A stretch of DNA of 64,000 nucleotides from Tropicimonas aquimaris. GTDB taxonomy: Bacteria > Pseudomonadota > Alphaproteobacteria > Rhodobacterales > Rhodobacteraceae. Made by a program: the position numbers and the translations under genes. Below the pieces are notes generated by a model. That model was given only the letters and a program-made list of their open reading frames with translations. It was not told the DNA's origin and searched no databases. The first letter of the stretch is position 1. Each line of letters starts with the position of its first letter. The stretch lies in contig NZ_JBHTJT010000008.1 in NCBI RefSeq assembly GCF_042676185.1, positions 124,001 to 188,000 on the forward strand, written 5' to 3'. Below are positions 1-8,250 of this stretch, piece by piece.

Positions 1-55
1 TGCGCTCGAGGGGCTCGCCGCCTTCCTCGAGAAGCGCGCTCCGAAGTTCCGGTAA
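1..55 (+). CDS. enoyl-CoA hydratase family protein, C-terminal end (partial)
   Basis: Only the last 17 codons are in the window; they end ...LEGLAAFLEKRAPKFR before a TAA at 53-55. The pattern 'GxxAFLEKRxPxF' is the usual C-terminus of crotonase/enoyl-CoA hydratases, so this is probably the hydratase (or hydratase/aldolase) acting on feruloyl- or p-coumaroyl-CoA made by the synthase at 555. The MarR gene starts 4 nt after the stop, so the genes are co-transcribed. Family assignment rests on this short tail and on context only. Confidence 0.6.
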   Translation, partial: ALEGLAAFLEKRAPKFR

Positions 56-59
56 GCCC

Positions 60-533
60 ATGCCGGATGCCCTCACCGCGACAGATGACGTCCATCACGT
101 CGACGATAGCGCCCTTCGCGCATTCTTCGGCTATCGGATGAAGCGCAGTTTCAACGTGATACAGGCCGATCTTGCCTTGGCGCTGAAGCCATTCGAGTTG
201 CGCATGCTCACCTTCACGGCGCTGACGCTGGTCGTGAGCAATCCCGGCCTGCGCCAGTCGCAGCTCGCGGAAGCGATGGATGTCGAACGGCCGAACCTCG
301 TCACCATTGTCGAGGAACTGGTGCGCCGGGACCTGATCTCCAAAGAGAGGGTTCCGACGGATCGGCGGGCCTATTCGTTGCAGGCGACGCGGCAGGGGCG
401 GATGCTTTGCGCCGAGGCGACGATGGCCGTGACGGCTCACGAGGAGGCGCTACTGGGAGGGCTGGGCGAAGAGATCCGGGCCGGTGCCATCGAAGCAATG
501 AACAGGATCGAACAGGGACGCCAGCGCGACTGA
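60..533 (+). CDS. MarR family transcriptional regulator of the hydroxycinnamate operon
   Basis: A 157-residue winged-helix protein. Residues about 45-110 carry the MarR core: SQLAEAMDVERPNLVTIVEEL is the recognition-helix region and DRRAYSLQAT the wing with its conserved DRR. It lies inside an operon, 4 nt after a hydratase gene and 21 nt before a feruloyl-CoA synthase gene. MarR proteins in this setting (CouR of Rhodopseudomonas, FerR/FerC types) repress hydroxycinnamate genes and are released by the CoA thioester. By analogy this one probably senses p-coumaroyl- or feruloyl-CoA. The operon promoter lies left of the window, so no operator can be shown. The family is certain; the ligand is inferred. 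Confidence 0.9.
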   Translation: MPDALTATDDVHHVDDSALRAFFGYRMKRSFNVIQADLALALKPFELRMLTFTALTLVVSNPGLRQSQLAEAMDVERPNLVTIVEELVRRDLISKERVPTDRRAYSLQATRQGRMLCAEATMAVTAHEEALLGGLGEEIRAGAIEAMNRIEQGRQRD

Positions 534-554
534 CCCCGGAGGGAGGACATTCCG

Positions 555-2372
555 ATGAAACGGACGACGAGATTTCGCCCGCATTCCGTGACGCGTGAGG
601 ATCGCGCGGACGGAAGCATTCTCCTGACATCGAACCACGCCCTTGGCCCCGTGGTCGAGACGACCGGGGACTGGCTGCACCGCTGGGCGAAGGAGGCGCC
701 CGACCGGGTGTTTCTGGCAGAGCGCTACGGCGCCGGCTGGCGGCGGGAGAGCTACGTCTCGGTTCTGGAGAAGGTGCGCGCCGTCGGGGCGTCGCTGCTG
801 GCGCGGGGCATGGGGGCGGACACGCCGATCCTGATCATGTCCGGCAACGGGGTCGACCACGGGATCCTGTCGCTGGCGGCGCAATACGTCGGCGTGCCGA
901 CCGCGCCGGTCGCGGAGCAATACGCGCTGATCCACGGGGCGCACGGACGCCTGCGCGGGGCGATTGATTTGCTGCAGCCGAAGATGGCCTATGTGGTCGA
1001 TGCCGACCTCTACGTCGAGGCGCTCGGTCTCGATGCTCTGGTCGGGGTGGAGATCGTCTCCAGCAAGCCTGGCCACGTGCTGGGCGTCACGCCCTTCGAG
1101 GAACTGCTTGAGGGCGACGCCTCGGTGGACGTCGATGCAGCCCATGCGCGGGTGACGCCCGACACGGTAGGCAAGATCCTGATGACCTCCGGCTCGACCT
1201 CCAGTCCGAAGGGGGTTCTGACGACCCAACGGATGATGTGCACCAACCAGACCCAGCTCGCCGATGCGCTGCCTTTCCTGCGCGAGCGTCCGCCCCGGAT
1301 CGTCGATTGGCTGCCCTGGAACCACGTTTTCGGCGGGTCGCACAATTTCAACATGATGCTCGCCAATGGCGGCTCGCTCTACATAGACGACGGCAAGCCG
1401 GTGAAAGGGCTGTTCGAGCGAACGCTGGAGAACCTGTCGCTGGTCACCGGGACGCTCGCGTTCAACGTGCCGCTCGGGTTCGGCATGCTGCTGGGGGCGC
1501 TTCGCAAGGATGCGGAGCTGCGCCGGCGCTTCTTCGAGGACCTGGATCTTATCTTCTACGCCGGTGCCTCGCTGCCGCAGGGCGTCTGGACCGGCTTCGA
1601 GCGGATGGCGATGGAGGTGAAGGGCGAGGTGCCGCTGATCACCTCCTCCTGGGGGCTGACGGAAACCGCGCCGTCGGCAATGATGCAGATGGAGCCGACG
1701 GATCGGTCGGGGATCGTCGGCGTCCCGGTCACCGGAGTGACGGTCAAGCTCCTTCCGGACGCGGACCAGCGCTGCGAGGTGCGGGTGAAGGGGCCGAACG
1801 TGATGACCGGCTATTTCGAGGACCCGGAAAAGACCGCGGCCGCCTTCGACGCGGAGGGTTTCTTCATTACCGGTGACGCGATGGTCTTTATCGATCCCGA
1901 CGATCCGAACAGGGGGATGCGCTTCGACGGCCGGATCTCGGACGACTTCAAGCTGCTGACCGGCACCTGGGTTCGCGCCGCGCAACTCCGGCTCGACATG
2001 CTGGCCCATCTCGCGCCGCTGGCCGCGGACATCGTGATCACCGGGGCGGACCGCAACCAGATCGGGGTGATGATCTTCCCGGACCGCGCGGAGCTGGAAC
2101 GCGAGGGGTTCGAGCTGCACGAGGACCGGGGCGCGCTGACCTGCAGGCTGCTGCAGGGCGAGATCCACCGCCGCCTCGCCGAGCGGGCGCGGGAGGTGTC
2201 CGGCAGTTCGTCGCTGGTATCCCGGGCCATCGTCCTGTCGGAGCCGCCATCGATGCCGGAAGGCGAGATGACCGCCAAGGGCAACCTCAACTTCCGCAAG
2301 GTGCTGACCCGCAGGAAGGACCTGCTGGAGCGGCTTTACGACGACAACGATCCGGCCGTGGCGCTGGCCTGA
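555..2372 (+). CDS. fcs: feruloyl-CoA (hydroxycinnamoyl-CoA) synthase
   Basis: A 605-residue member of the AMP-forming acyl-CoA synthetase superfamily. It ligates CoA to ferulate, p-coumarate or related phenylpropenoids using ATP. The P-loop MTSGSTSSPKGV sits near residue 210 and the adenylate motif SSWGLTETAP near residue 365. The hallmark stretches DWLPWNHVFGGSHNF and GRISDDFKLLTGTWV are typical of the feruloyl-CoA synthase branch rather than generic fatty-acyl ligases. The start follows a strong GGAGGGAGGA site. Flanking hydratase, MarR, amidohydrolase and acyl-CoA dehydrogenase genes support hydroxycinnamate catabolism. Preference for ferulate over p-coumarate cannot be read; the adjacent pobA favours p-coumarate, since 4-hydroxybenzoate would be the product. 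Confidence 0.9.
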   Translation: MKRTTRFRPHSVTREDRADGSILLTSNHALGPVVETTGDWLHRWAKEAPDRVFLAERYGAGWRRESYVSVLEKVRAVGASLLARGMGADTPILIMSGNGVDHGILSLAAQYVGVPTAPVAEQYALIHGAHGRLRGAIDLLQPKMAYVVDADLYVEALGLDALVGVEIVSSKPGHVLGVTPFEELLEGDASVDVDAAHARVTPDTVGKILMTSGSTSSPKGVLTTQRMMCTNQTQLADALPFLRERPPRIVDWLPWNHVFGGSHNFNMMLANGGSLYIDDGKPVKGLFERTLENLSLVTGTLAFNVPLGFGMLLGALRKDAELRRRFFEDLDLIFYAGASLPQGVWTGFERMAMEVKGEVPLITSSWGLTETAPSAMMQMEPTDRSGIVGVPVTGVTVKLLPDADQRCEVRVKGPNVMTGYFEDPEKTAAAFDAEGFFITGDAMVFIDPDDPNRGMRFDGRISDDFKLLTGTWVRAAQLRLDMLAHLAPLAADIVITGADRNQIGVMIFPDRAELEREGFELHEDRGALTCRLLQGEIHRRLAERAREVSGSSSLVSRAIVLSEPPSMPEGEMTAKGNLNFRKVLTRRKDLLERLYDDNDPAVALA

Positions 2373-2405
2373 GCCCCAACCCATTCCACCCGAAAGGAAC
2401 GACCC

Positions 2406-3278
2406 ATGGTCGATATCTCCAAGGTCCGCGCGATCGACATTCACACCCATGCCGAGGAACCCTGCGGCTGCCATGCCGACGACGGCTACGACGACCTCCA
2501 GGCGACGATGGCGAAGTATTTCCGCGCGCCCTGGGAGCATCCGCCGACGGTGCCGGAAACCGCCGCGCACTACCGGGAGCAGAACATCGCCGCGGTGATC
2601 TTCCCGGTCGATGCGGAGCGCGAGACCGGCTACCGCCGCTACAGGAACGAGGAAGTGGCGGAACTCGCCGCCGAGAATGACGACGTCCTGATCCCCTTCG
2701 CCTCGATCGACCCGCACAAGGGCAAGATGGGCGCGCGGGAAGCCCGGCGCCTGATCACGGAGTTCGGCATCAAGGGGTTCAAGTTTCACCCCACAATGCA
2801 GGGCTTTTTTCCGAATGACCGCATGGCCTATGACCTCTACGAAGCCATCGCCGAGGAGGGCGGCATCGCGCTCTTTCACACCGGGCAGACCGGCGTCGGC
2901 TCCGGCATGCGAGGCGGCAACGGGATGCGGCTGAAGTATTCCAACCCGATGTATATGGACGACGTTGCGGTGGATTTCCCGGACATGAAGATCATCCTCG
3001 CGCACCCGTCTTTCCCCTGGCAGGAAGAGGCGCTGGCCGTCGCCCAGCACAAGCCGAACGTCTACATCGACCTCTCCGGCTGGTCGCCGAAGTACTTCCC
3101 GGAGATCCTGGTGAAGTATTGCAACTCGATCCTGCGGAAGAAGGTGCTCTTCGGGTCCGACTGGCCGATGATCACGCCGGAACGCTGGCTTGCCGATTTC
3201 GAGAAGATCGCGATCAAGGACGAGCTGCGCCCGGACATCATCAAGGGCAATGCGGCGCGGCTGCTCGGGCTGGCATGA
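2406..3278 (+). CDS. amidohydrolase family protein, probable 4-hydroxyphenyl-beta-ketoacyl-CoA hydrolase
   Basis: A 290-residue TIM-barrel metal-dependent hydrolase of the ACMSD-like amidohydrolase family. The first metal motif is HTH at residues 13-15 (DIHTHAEEP). A later strand contributes ILAHPSFPW and the C-terminal Asp motif is LFGSDWPM. In alphaproteobacterial coumarate loci, proteins of this family are annotated as 4-hydroxyphenyl-beta-ketoacyl-CoA hydrolases, which would release 4-hydroxybenzoate after hydration and oxidation of the side chain. The position between fcs and an acyl-CoA dehydrogenase fits that beta-oxidation-like route. The substrate is inferred from context. Confidence 0.75.
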   Translation: MVDISKVRAIDIHTHAEEPCGCHADDGYDDLQATMAKYFRAPWEHPPTVPETAAHYREQNIAAVIFPVDAERETGYRRYRNEEVAELAAENDDVLIPFASIDPHKGKMGAREARRLITEFGIKGFKFHPTMQGFFPNDRMAYDLYEAIAEEGGIALFHTGQTGVGSGMRGGNGMRLKYSNPMYMDDVAVDFPDMKIILAHPSFPWQEEALAVAQHKPNVYIDLSGWSPKYFPEILVKYCNSILRKKVLFGSDWPMITPERWLADFEKIAIKDELRPDIIKGNAARLLGLA

Positions 3279-3279
3279 G

Positions 3280-4860
3280 ATGAAACCGTTCCAGGCGCCC
3301 TTGGAGGATATCCTCTTCACCCTGAACCACGTGGCCGCCGCAGGGGAGCTGCCCGATTACGACGCGGAGCTCACGGCCGAGATCGCCGGCCACTTCGCCA
3401 GTTTCGCCGAGGCCGAGATCGCGCCGCTCGACGAGCCGGGAGACCGGCAGGGATGCCGGCTCGAGGGTGGGCGGGTGCTGATGCCCGATGGCTTTGGCGA
3501 GCTCTTTCAGGCGTTTGCCGAACAAGGCTGGCAGGGGCTGACGGCGCCCGAAGCCTATGGAGGGCAGGGGCTCGACGCGACCTTGCTGGCCGTCACCTCG
3601 GAGATCTTCACCGGGGCGAACCACGCGCTGCAGATGGTGACCGGGCTGGTGCCGGGCGCGATCCGGACATTGCTCGCCCACGGCACCGAGTCGCAAAGGG
3701 CAGCGCATATCCCGCGGCTGGCGTCGGGCGGCATGCTGGCCACGATGTGCCTGACGGAGCCCGGTGCGGGGTCGGACCTGTCGCGCATCCGCTGCCGTGC
3801 GGAACCCGCCGGCGATGGCTGGCAACTGACGGGCGAGAAGATCTTCATCTCGGGCGGCGACCAGAACCTGAGCGAACGCATCCTGCATCTGGTGCTGGCC
3901 CGCACCTCGGACGACGGGATCAGGGGGCTGTCGCTCTTTCTCTGCCCCTGCACGCGGCAGGACGGCCGCCGGAACGGCGTCTCGGTCACGCGGATCGAGG
4001 AGAAGATGGGGCTGCACGCCTCGCCGACCTGCCAGCTCGTCTTCGACGGTGCCGAGGCCGAGTTGATTGGCGAGGAAGGGCAGGGGCTAAAGGCGATGTT
4101 CACCATGATGAACCACGCCCGCGCCGACGTTGCGTTGCAGGGCGTGGCCCATGCCGCCCGCGCCACCGATATCGCACGCCACTACGCGATCGAGCGGGTT
4201 CAAGGGCGCGGCCCGGACGGGGCGTCCGTGGCGCTGGAGGCCCATGCCGATGTTGGGCGGATGCTCGACCGGATGGACGCGCTCGCACTTGGCGGCCGGG
4301 CGCTCGCGCATCTGGCTGTCGTGGCGATGGAGCGGGGCGATGCGGAAGATCTCGTGGAGGCCCTGACGCCGATTGCCAAGGTTCACTGCACTGAGGCCGG
4401 GATCGAGGCGGCGAGCCTCGGTATCCAGGTCCTCGGCGGCTACGGCTATCTGGCTGAATACCGGATCGAGCAGACCTATCGCGATGCCCGCATCACGGCG
4501 ATCTACGAAGGGGCGAATGGCATCCACGCGCGCGCCCTCGTCACCCGCCTATTGCCCGGTCGCTCCGGCGACGCGCTGGAACGCTTCCTCGAGGCGGAGG
4601 CGGGCGAGGCCGTGGAAGGTGTTGCGACCTGGAAGGCCGCGCGGCGGGACCTTCTCGGACGTACTGACCCGACGCCCGCGGCCCATGACTTCATGGCACT
4701 GACGGCGGAGGTCCTGTTGCAATGCCTGTGGCAGCGGATGCTCTCGGCCACGGAGCATCACCCCGACCCCGAGAGGATCCGGCGCGTCGGCGCGACGGCG
4801 GTTGCGACCGGGCGGGAGCGCATCCTGTTTCACGCGGCGATGGTGCGCCTTGCGGCGTGA
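3280..4860 (+). CDS. acyl-CoA dehydrogenase family protein of the hydroxycinnamate operon
   Basis: A 526-residue FAD-dependent acyl-CoA dehydrogenase. The flavin/substrate signature CLTEPGAGSDLS is near residue 165, LTGEKIFISGGDQNLSE near 185, and the C-terminal signature IYEGANGIHARAL near 410. The extended architecture resembles the 3-methylmercaptopropionyl-CoA dehydrogenase (DmdC-like) branch, although the C-terminus is somewhat short for it. The ATG at 3280 starts 1 nt after the amidohydrolase stop; an earlier in-frame ATG at 3190 lies wholly inside that gene and encodes non-homologous sequence. In a coumarate operon the likely role is desaturation of a dihydro-hydroxycinnamoyl-CoA to the cinnamoyl-CoA, which would let saturated phenylpropanoids enter the route. 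It converges on pcaQ across 17 nt. Confidence 0.85.
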   Translation: MKPFQAPLEDILFTLNHVAAAGELPDYDAELTAEIAGHFASFAEAEIAPLDEPGDRQGCRLEGGRVLMPDGFGELFQAFAEQGWQGLTAPEAYGGQGLDATLLAVTSEIFTGANHALQMVTGLVPGAIRTLLAHGTESQRAAHIPRLASGGMLATMCLTEPGAGSDLSRIRCRAEPAGDGWQLTGEKIFISGGDQNLSERILHLVLARTSDDGIRGLSLFLCPCTRQDGRRNGVSVTRIEEKMGLHASPTCQLVFDGAEAELIGEEGQGLKAMFTMMNHARADVALQGVAHAARATDIARHYAIERVQGRGPDGASVALEAHADVGRMLDRMDALALGGRALAHLAVVAMERGDAEDLVEALTPIAKVHCTEAGIEAASLGIQVLGGYGYLAEYRIEQTYRDARITAIYEGANGIHARALVTRLLPGRSGDALERFLEAEAGEAVEGVATWKAARRDLLGRTDPTPAAHDFMALTAEVLLQCLWQRMLSATEHHPDPERIRRVGATAVATGRERILFHAAMVRLAA

Positions 4861-4877
4861 CCGGTCTGGGTGGGGCG

Positions 4878-5792
4878 CTAGGCGGGCAGCTTGGCCACGA
4901 CGTTGTTGATCGCCACGCGAAACACCTGTTCCTCTGGCGTCGACTGTCCGTCCGGGCGCGCCATCAGGCCCACCGGCCCGGATGTGATCGCGTTGTCGAA
5001 GGGCAAGCGCACCAGCGATCCCTCGGCGATCTCGTTCGCCACCACGCCCGCAGAAATGATCCAGATCGCATCCGATCGGCGCGCGAAGTTCCTCCCAAAG
5101 GCGCCGGAAACGCTCTCGATCCGATGCGGGATGTCGCCCACCCCGTGGGCGATGAGCACCCGCTCCACCAGCGAGCGAATGGCCGACGCTTCCGGGGGGA
5201 AGATCACCGTCCACTCTCCGATCCTGCGCATGTCCGGGTCGTCCAGCAACGGGTGGCCGCAGCGCACAACGAACTCGACATATTCGTTATAGAGCTGGGT
5301 GAAGGAGATGCCCTTCATCGTGTCGGGCGGGCCGAGGCGGCCGATCACCAGGTCGAGGTTGCCACGCCGGAGCTGGTCGATCAGGTAGGCGTGCGGTCCG
5401 TCCGTGATCCGCAGCGTCGTCTCGGGAGCAAGCTCGGCGAACTCGCGCGCCACGTCCGGCATCAACCGCGCCGCCACGCTCGGCAGCGCGCCGACCGAGA
5501 GCGTCGCCCTGTCCCCGCGGCCAAGCTGCTCGACACCGTCCAGCCCCTGCTGGAGCGCCGCCACGCTCATCTCGGCGAAGTGGAGAAAGACCTCTCCCTG
5601 ACGGGTCAGGGCCACGCCGGCCCGGTTCCGCACGAGGAGCGCGGCGCCGATGATCTCCTCCAGTTCCTTGAGTGTCTTGGAGATCGCCGGCTGGGTCAGG
5701 TGGAGCCGCTCGGCGGCGCGTTTCATGCTCTGCTGCCGGACGATCTCCACGAAACACTGGATGTGCCGGAATTTGATGCGTCGGTCGATCAT
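4878..5792 (-). CDS. pcaQ: LysR-type regulator of the protocatechuate operon, PcaQ
   Basis: A 304-residue LysR protein. The N-terminal helix-turn-helix spans about residues 20-45 (AAERLHLTQPAISKTLKELE) and follows the opening MIDRRIKFRHIQCFVEI that marks PcaQ orthologues. An effector-binding domain fills the rest. PcaQ activates pca genes in response to beta-carboxy-cis,cis-muconate and gamma-carboxymuconolactone in rhizobia. Here it is divergent from pobA-pcaDCHG, and a perfect 5-1-5 palindrome lies in the 96-nt shared promoter region. Control of pobA together with the pca genes from this intergenic region is likely. Confidence 0.9.
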   Translation of the reverse strand: MIDRRIKFRHIQCFVEIVRQQSMKRAAERLHLTQPAISKTLKELEEIIGAALLVRNRAGVALTRQGEVFLHFAEMSVAALQQGLDGVEQLGRGDRATLSVGALPSVAARLMPDVAREFAELAPETTLRITDGPHAYLIDQLRRGNLDLVIGRLGPPDTMKGISFTQLYNEYVEFVVRCGHPLLDDPDMRRIGEWTVIFPPEASAIRSLVERVLIAHGVGDIPHRIESVSGAFGRNFARRSDAIWIISAGVVANEIAEGSLVRLPFDNAITSGPVGLMARPDGQSTPEEQVFRVAINNVVAKLPA

Positions 5793-5804
5793 GGTTTCAT
5801 TCCA

Positions 5805-5815
5805 ATTTCGGAAAT
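5805..5815. promoter_or_regulatory. palindrome in the pcaQ-pobA promoter region, candidate PcaQ site
   Basis: ATTTC-G-GAAAT is a perfect 11-bp palindrome in the AT-rich spacer between the divergent pcaQ and pobA genes, 12 nt upstream of the pcaQ start. LysR regulators bind interrupted palindromes of this kind. The site differs from the ATAACC-N4-GGTTAA box described for rhizobial PcaQ, so assignment to PcaQ rests on position alone. Confidence 0.4.
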
Positions 5816-5888
5816 CAAAGGGTCGAATATCTCATTTTACTTTGTGTGTTCAACAATTCATTTTTTCGGAGAAGCAGGAGGGTCGAAC

Positions 5889-7058
5889 ATGCGAACACAG
5901 GTAGCGATCATCGGCGGCGGGCCGTCCGGGCTGCTGCTGTCGCAGCTTCTTCATCGCAAGGGGATCGATACGGTCGTGCTGGAGCGGAAAACCCGGGACT
6001 ACGTCCTGAGCCGCATTCGCGCCGGCATCCTCGAGACGGGCATGGTCGAGCTGATGCGGAAAGCGGGCGTCGGCGCGCGGATGGATGCCGAATGCTTCAC
6101 CCACGAAGGCACCGTCATCGCCTATGGCGACGAGGAGTTCCGGGTCAGTTTCCGCGAGCACACCGGTAGCGACGTGATCGTCTACGGCCAGACAGAGCTG
6201 ACGCGCGACCTCTATGACGCGCGCGAGGCCGAAGGCGGCAAGATGGTGTTCAATGTCGAGAACGTCGTCATCAATGACGCCGACAGCGACGCCCCGTTCG
6301 TGACCTATACGGTCGACGGTCAGACGCAGCGCCTCGACTGCGATTACGTGGCCGGTTGTGACGGGTTTCATGGTGTCAGCCGCCAGACAATCCCGCTCAC
6401 CGTGCGCCGCGAATACGAGAAGGTCTATCCCTTCGGCTGGCTCGGCGTCCTGTCCGAAACGCCGCCGGTGCATGAGGAGCTGATCTATTCCTGGTCCGAG
6501 CGCGGCTTCGCGCTCTGCTCGATGCGGAATGCAAACCTCAGCCGCTACTACATCCAGTGCTCGCTTTCCGACAGCCCGGAGGACTGGAGCGACGACAACT
6601 TCTGGGAGGAACTCAAGCGCCGCATTCCGGCCTGCCATGCCGAGGCGCTCGTCACTGGCCCCTCCATCGAGAAGAGCATCGCGCCTCTCAGGAGCTTCGT
6701 GACCGAGCCGATGCGGTGGGGGCGGCTGTTCCTGTGCGGAGACGCGGCGCATATCGTGCCGCCGACCGGCGCCAAGGGGCTGAACACCGCCGCCTCGGAC
6801 ATCCACTACCTCTACCACGGGCTCGTGCAGTTCTACGAGGAGGGCGATCCGGAGGGGATCGACCGCTACTCCGAGAAGGCGCTGGCGCGGATCTGGAAGG
6901 CGGAGCGCTTCAGTTGGTCCACAACCAACCTGCTGCACCGCTACCCCGACCAGTCCGGGTTCGATCTGAAGATGCAGCGCGCGGAAATCGAGTTCCTGCG
7001 CAGCAGCGAGGCCGCGCAGAAGGTCTTTGCACAGAACTACGTGGGGCTGCCATATTGA
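5889..7058 (+). CDS. pobA: 4-hydroxybenzoate 3-monooxygenase
   Basis: A 389-residue flavoprotein hydroxylase converting 4-hydroxybenzoate, O2 and NADPH to protocatechuate. The N-terminal Rossmann motif IIGGGPSGLLLSQLL is at residues 7-21. The second FAD motif GDAAHIVPPTGAKGLNTA is near residue 284. Length and motifs match PobA closely. The ATG at 5889 follows an AGCAGGAGGG ribosome-binding site. Its TGA overlaps the pcaD ATG by one base (TGATG), so translation is coupled. It links the upstream hydroxycinnamate operon to the pca ring-cleavage genes. Confidence 0.95.
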   Translation: MRTQVAIIGGGPSGLLLSQLLHRKGIDTVVLERKTRDYVLSRIRAGILETGMVELMRKAGVGARMDAECFTHEGTVIAYGDEEFRVSFREHTGSDVIVYGQTELTRDLYDAREAEGGKMVFNVENVVINDADSDAPFVTYTVDGQTQRLDCDYVAGCDGFHGVSRQTIPLTVRREYEKVYPFGWLGVLSETPPVHEELIYSWSERGFALCSMRNANLSRYYIQCSLSDSPEDWSDDNFWEELKRRIPACHAEALVTGPSIEKSIAPLRSFVTEPMRWGRLFLCGDAAHIVPPTGAKGLNTAASDIHYLYHGLVQFYEEGDPEGIDRYSEKALARIWKAERFSWSTTNLLHRYPDQSGFDLKMQRAEIEFLRSSEAAQKVFAQNYVGLPY

Positions 7059-7846
7059 TGCGGATGATAGTTGCAAATGGCGTTGCGCTGCATGTGCGCG
7101 AGGAGGGCGATCCGGACGGGGCGCCGGTTGTCTTCTCCAACTCGCTGGGGACGGACCTGCGGCTCTGGGATGCGATCCTGCCGCACCTGCCGGCAGGCCT
7201 GCGGATCATCCGCTACGACAAACGCGGCCACGGGCTGTCGGATTGTCCCGAGGGGCCGTACCACTTGGAGGACCTGGTGTCCGATGCCGAGGGGCTTCTG
7301 GAGGCGCTCGCAATTCGGGACTGCGTGTTCGTCGGCCTCTCGGTCGGCGGATTGATCGCCCAGAGCCTCGCCGCAAGGCGCCCGGACCTCATCCGCGCCG
7401 CCGTGCTTTCCAACACAGCGGGCACGATGGGCGACGCCGCCATGTGGGAGGCGCGCATGGAAGCGATCCGCATGGGCGGGCTCGACGCCGTCGCCGAGGC
7501 CGTCATGGACCGCTGGTTCGGCAAGAGCTTCCGGCAGGACCCGGCGGTCGCGTTGTGGAAGAACATGATGGCCCGGACGCCGCAGGACGGATACCTTGGC
7601 TGCTGCGCCGCCATCGCGGCCGCCGACCTGACCGAGAGCACCTCGGCGCTGACCTTACCCGTTCTTGGTATCGCAGGGGCGGAAGACGGCGCCTGCCCGG
7701 CGGAGCGGACCGCCGCGACCGTGGGCAGCATCCGCGGGGCCCGGATGGAGACGATCCCGGCCACGGGCCATCTGCCCTGTGTCGAGGCGCCGGGTTCCTA
7801 TGCCACCCTGCTTACCCAGTTCCTGAAGGAGACCGGACATGTCTGA
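7058..7846 (+). CDS. pcaD: 3-oxoadipate enol-lactonase
   Basis: A 262-residue alpha/beta hydrolase that hydrolyses beta-ketoadipate enol-lactone to beta-ketoadipate. The oxyanion/early-strand motif FSNSLGTDLRLWD and RYDKRGHG are typical of PcaD. The nucleophile elbow is GLSVGG near residue 94, the acid lies in AGAEDGACP, and the catalytic His in ATGHLPCVE. Two in-frame ATGs (7058 and 7064) are possible; 7058 overlaps the pobA stop. Its 3' end overlaps pcaC by 8 nt. Confidence 0.92.
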   Translation: MRMIVANGVALHVREEGDPDGAPVVFSNSLGTDLRLWDAILPHLPAGLRIIRYDKRGHGLSDCPEGPYHLEDLVSDAEGLLEALAIRDCVFVGLSVGGLIAQSLAARRPDLIRAAVLSNTAGTMGDAAMWEARMEAIRMGGLDAVAEAVMDRWFGKSFRQDPAVALWKNMMARTPQDGYLGCCAAIAAADLTESTSALTLPVLGIAGAEDGACPAERTAATVGSIRGARMETIPATGHLPCVEAPGSYATLLTQFLKETGHV

Positions 7847-8216
7847 ACGCTACGAGGCCGGCATGTCCGTCCGTCGCAAGGTGTTGGGCGATGCCCATGT
7901 CGATCGGGCGGAAGCCAGCAAGTCGGAGTTCGACGCGCCGTTCCAGCAACTGATCACCGAGAGCGCCTGGGGCACGGTCTGGGCGGGCGAAAGCATAAGC
8001 CTGCGGGAGCGCTCGATGCTGACGCTGGCCCTGCTGGCTGCGGCCGGGAATTTCGACGAGATCCCGATGCACATCCGCGCCACCGCGCGCACCGGGGCCA
8101 GCAAGCAGGATGTGCTGGAGGTGTTCCAGCACGTGGCGATCTATTGCGGTGTGCCGCGGGCCAATCACGCGATCAGGCTTGCCAAGCAGACCTACGAAGA
8201 GATGGAAAAGGAGTGA
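7839..8216 (+). CDS. pcaC: 4-carboxymuconolactone decarboxylase
   Basis: A 125-residue protein of the carboxymuconolactone decarboxylase (AhpD-like) fold. It decarboxylates gamma-carboxymuconolactone to beta-ketoadipate enol-lactone. Visible signatures are GTVWAGESISLRERSMLTLA and the C-terminal EIPMHIRATARTGASKQDVLEVFQH. It is free-standing, not fused to pcaD as in some species, and starts 8 nt inside the pcaD 3' end. Length is normal for PcaC. Confidence 0.95.
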   Translation: MSERYEAGMSVRRKVLGDAHVDRAEASKSEFDAPFQQLITESAWGTVWAGESISLRERSMLTLALLAAAGNFDEIPMHIRATARTGASKQDVLEVFQHVAIYCGVPRANHAIRLAKQTYEEMEKE

Positions 8217-8250
8217 GCCGGTTTCGGCCGGCCGGGGGAGGAGACAGACG

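Noticed and set aside
450..3320. A 956-codon open frame on the minus strand opposite the fcs and amidohydrolase genes
   Set aside because: It is a GC-rich antisense shadow: its translation is His/Arg/Asp-rich with no domain, and the plus-strand genes have clear catalytic motifs and ribosome-binding sites.
4722..5888. A long upstream extension of the pobA frame
   Set aside because: It runs antisense through pcaQ; the PobA Rossmann motif begins right after the ATG at 5889, which has its own ribosome-binding site.
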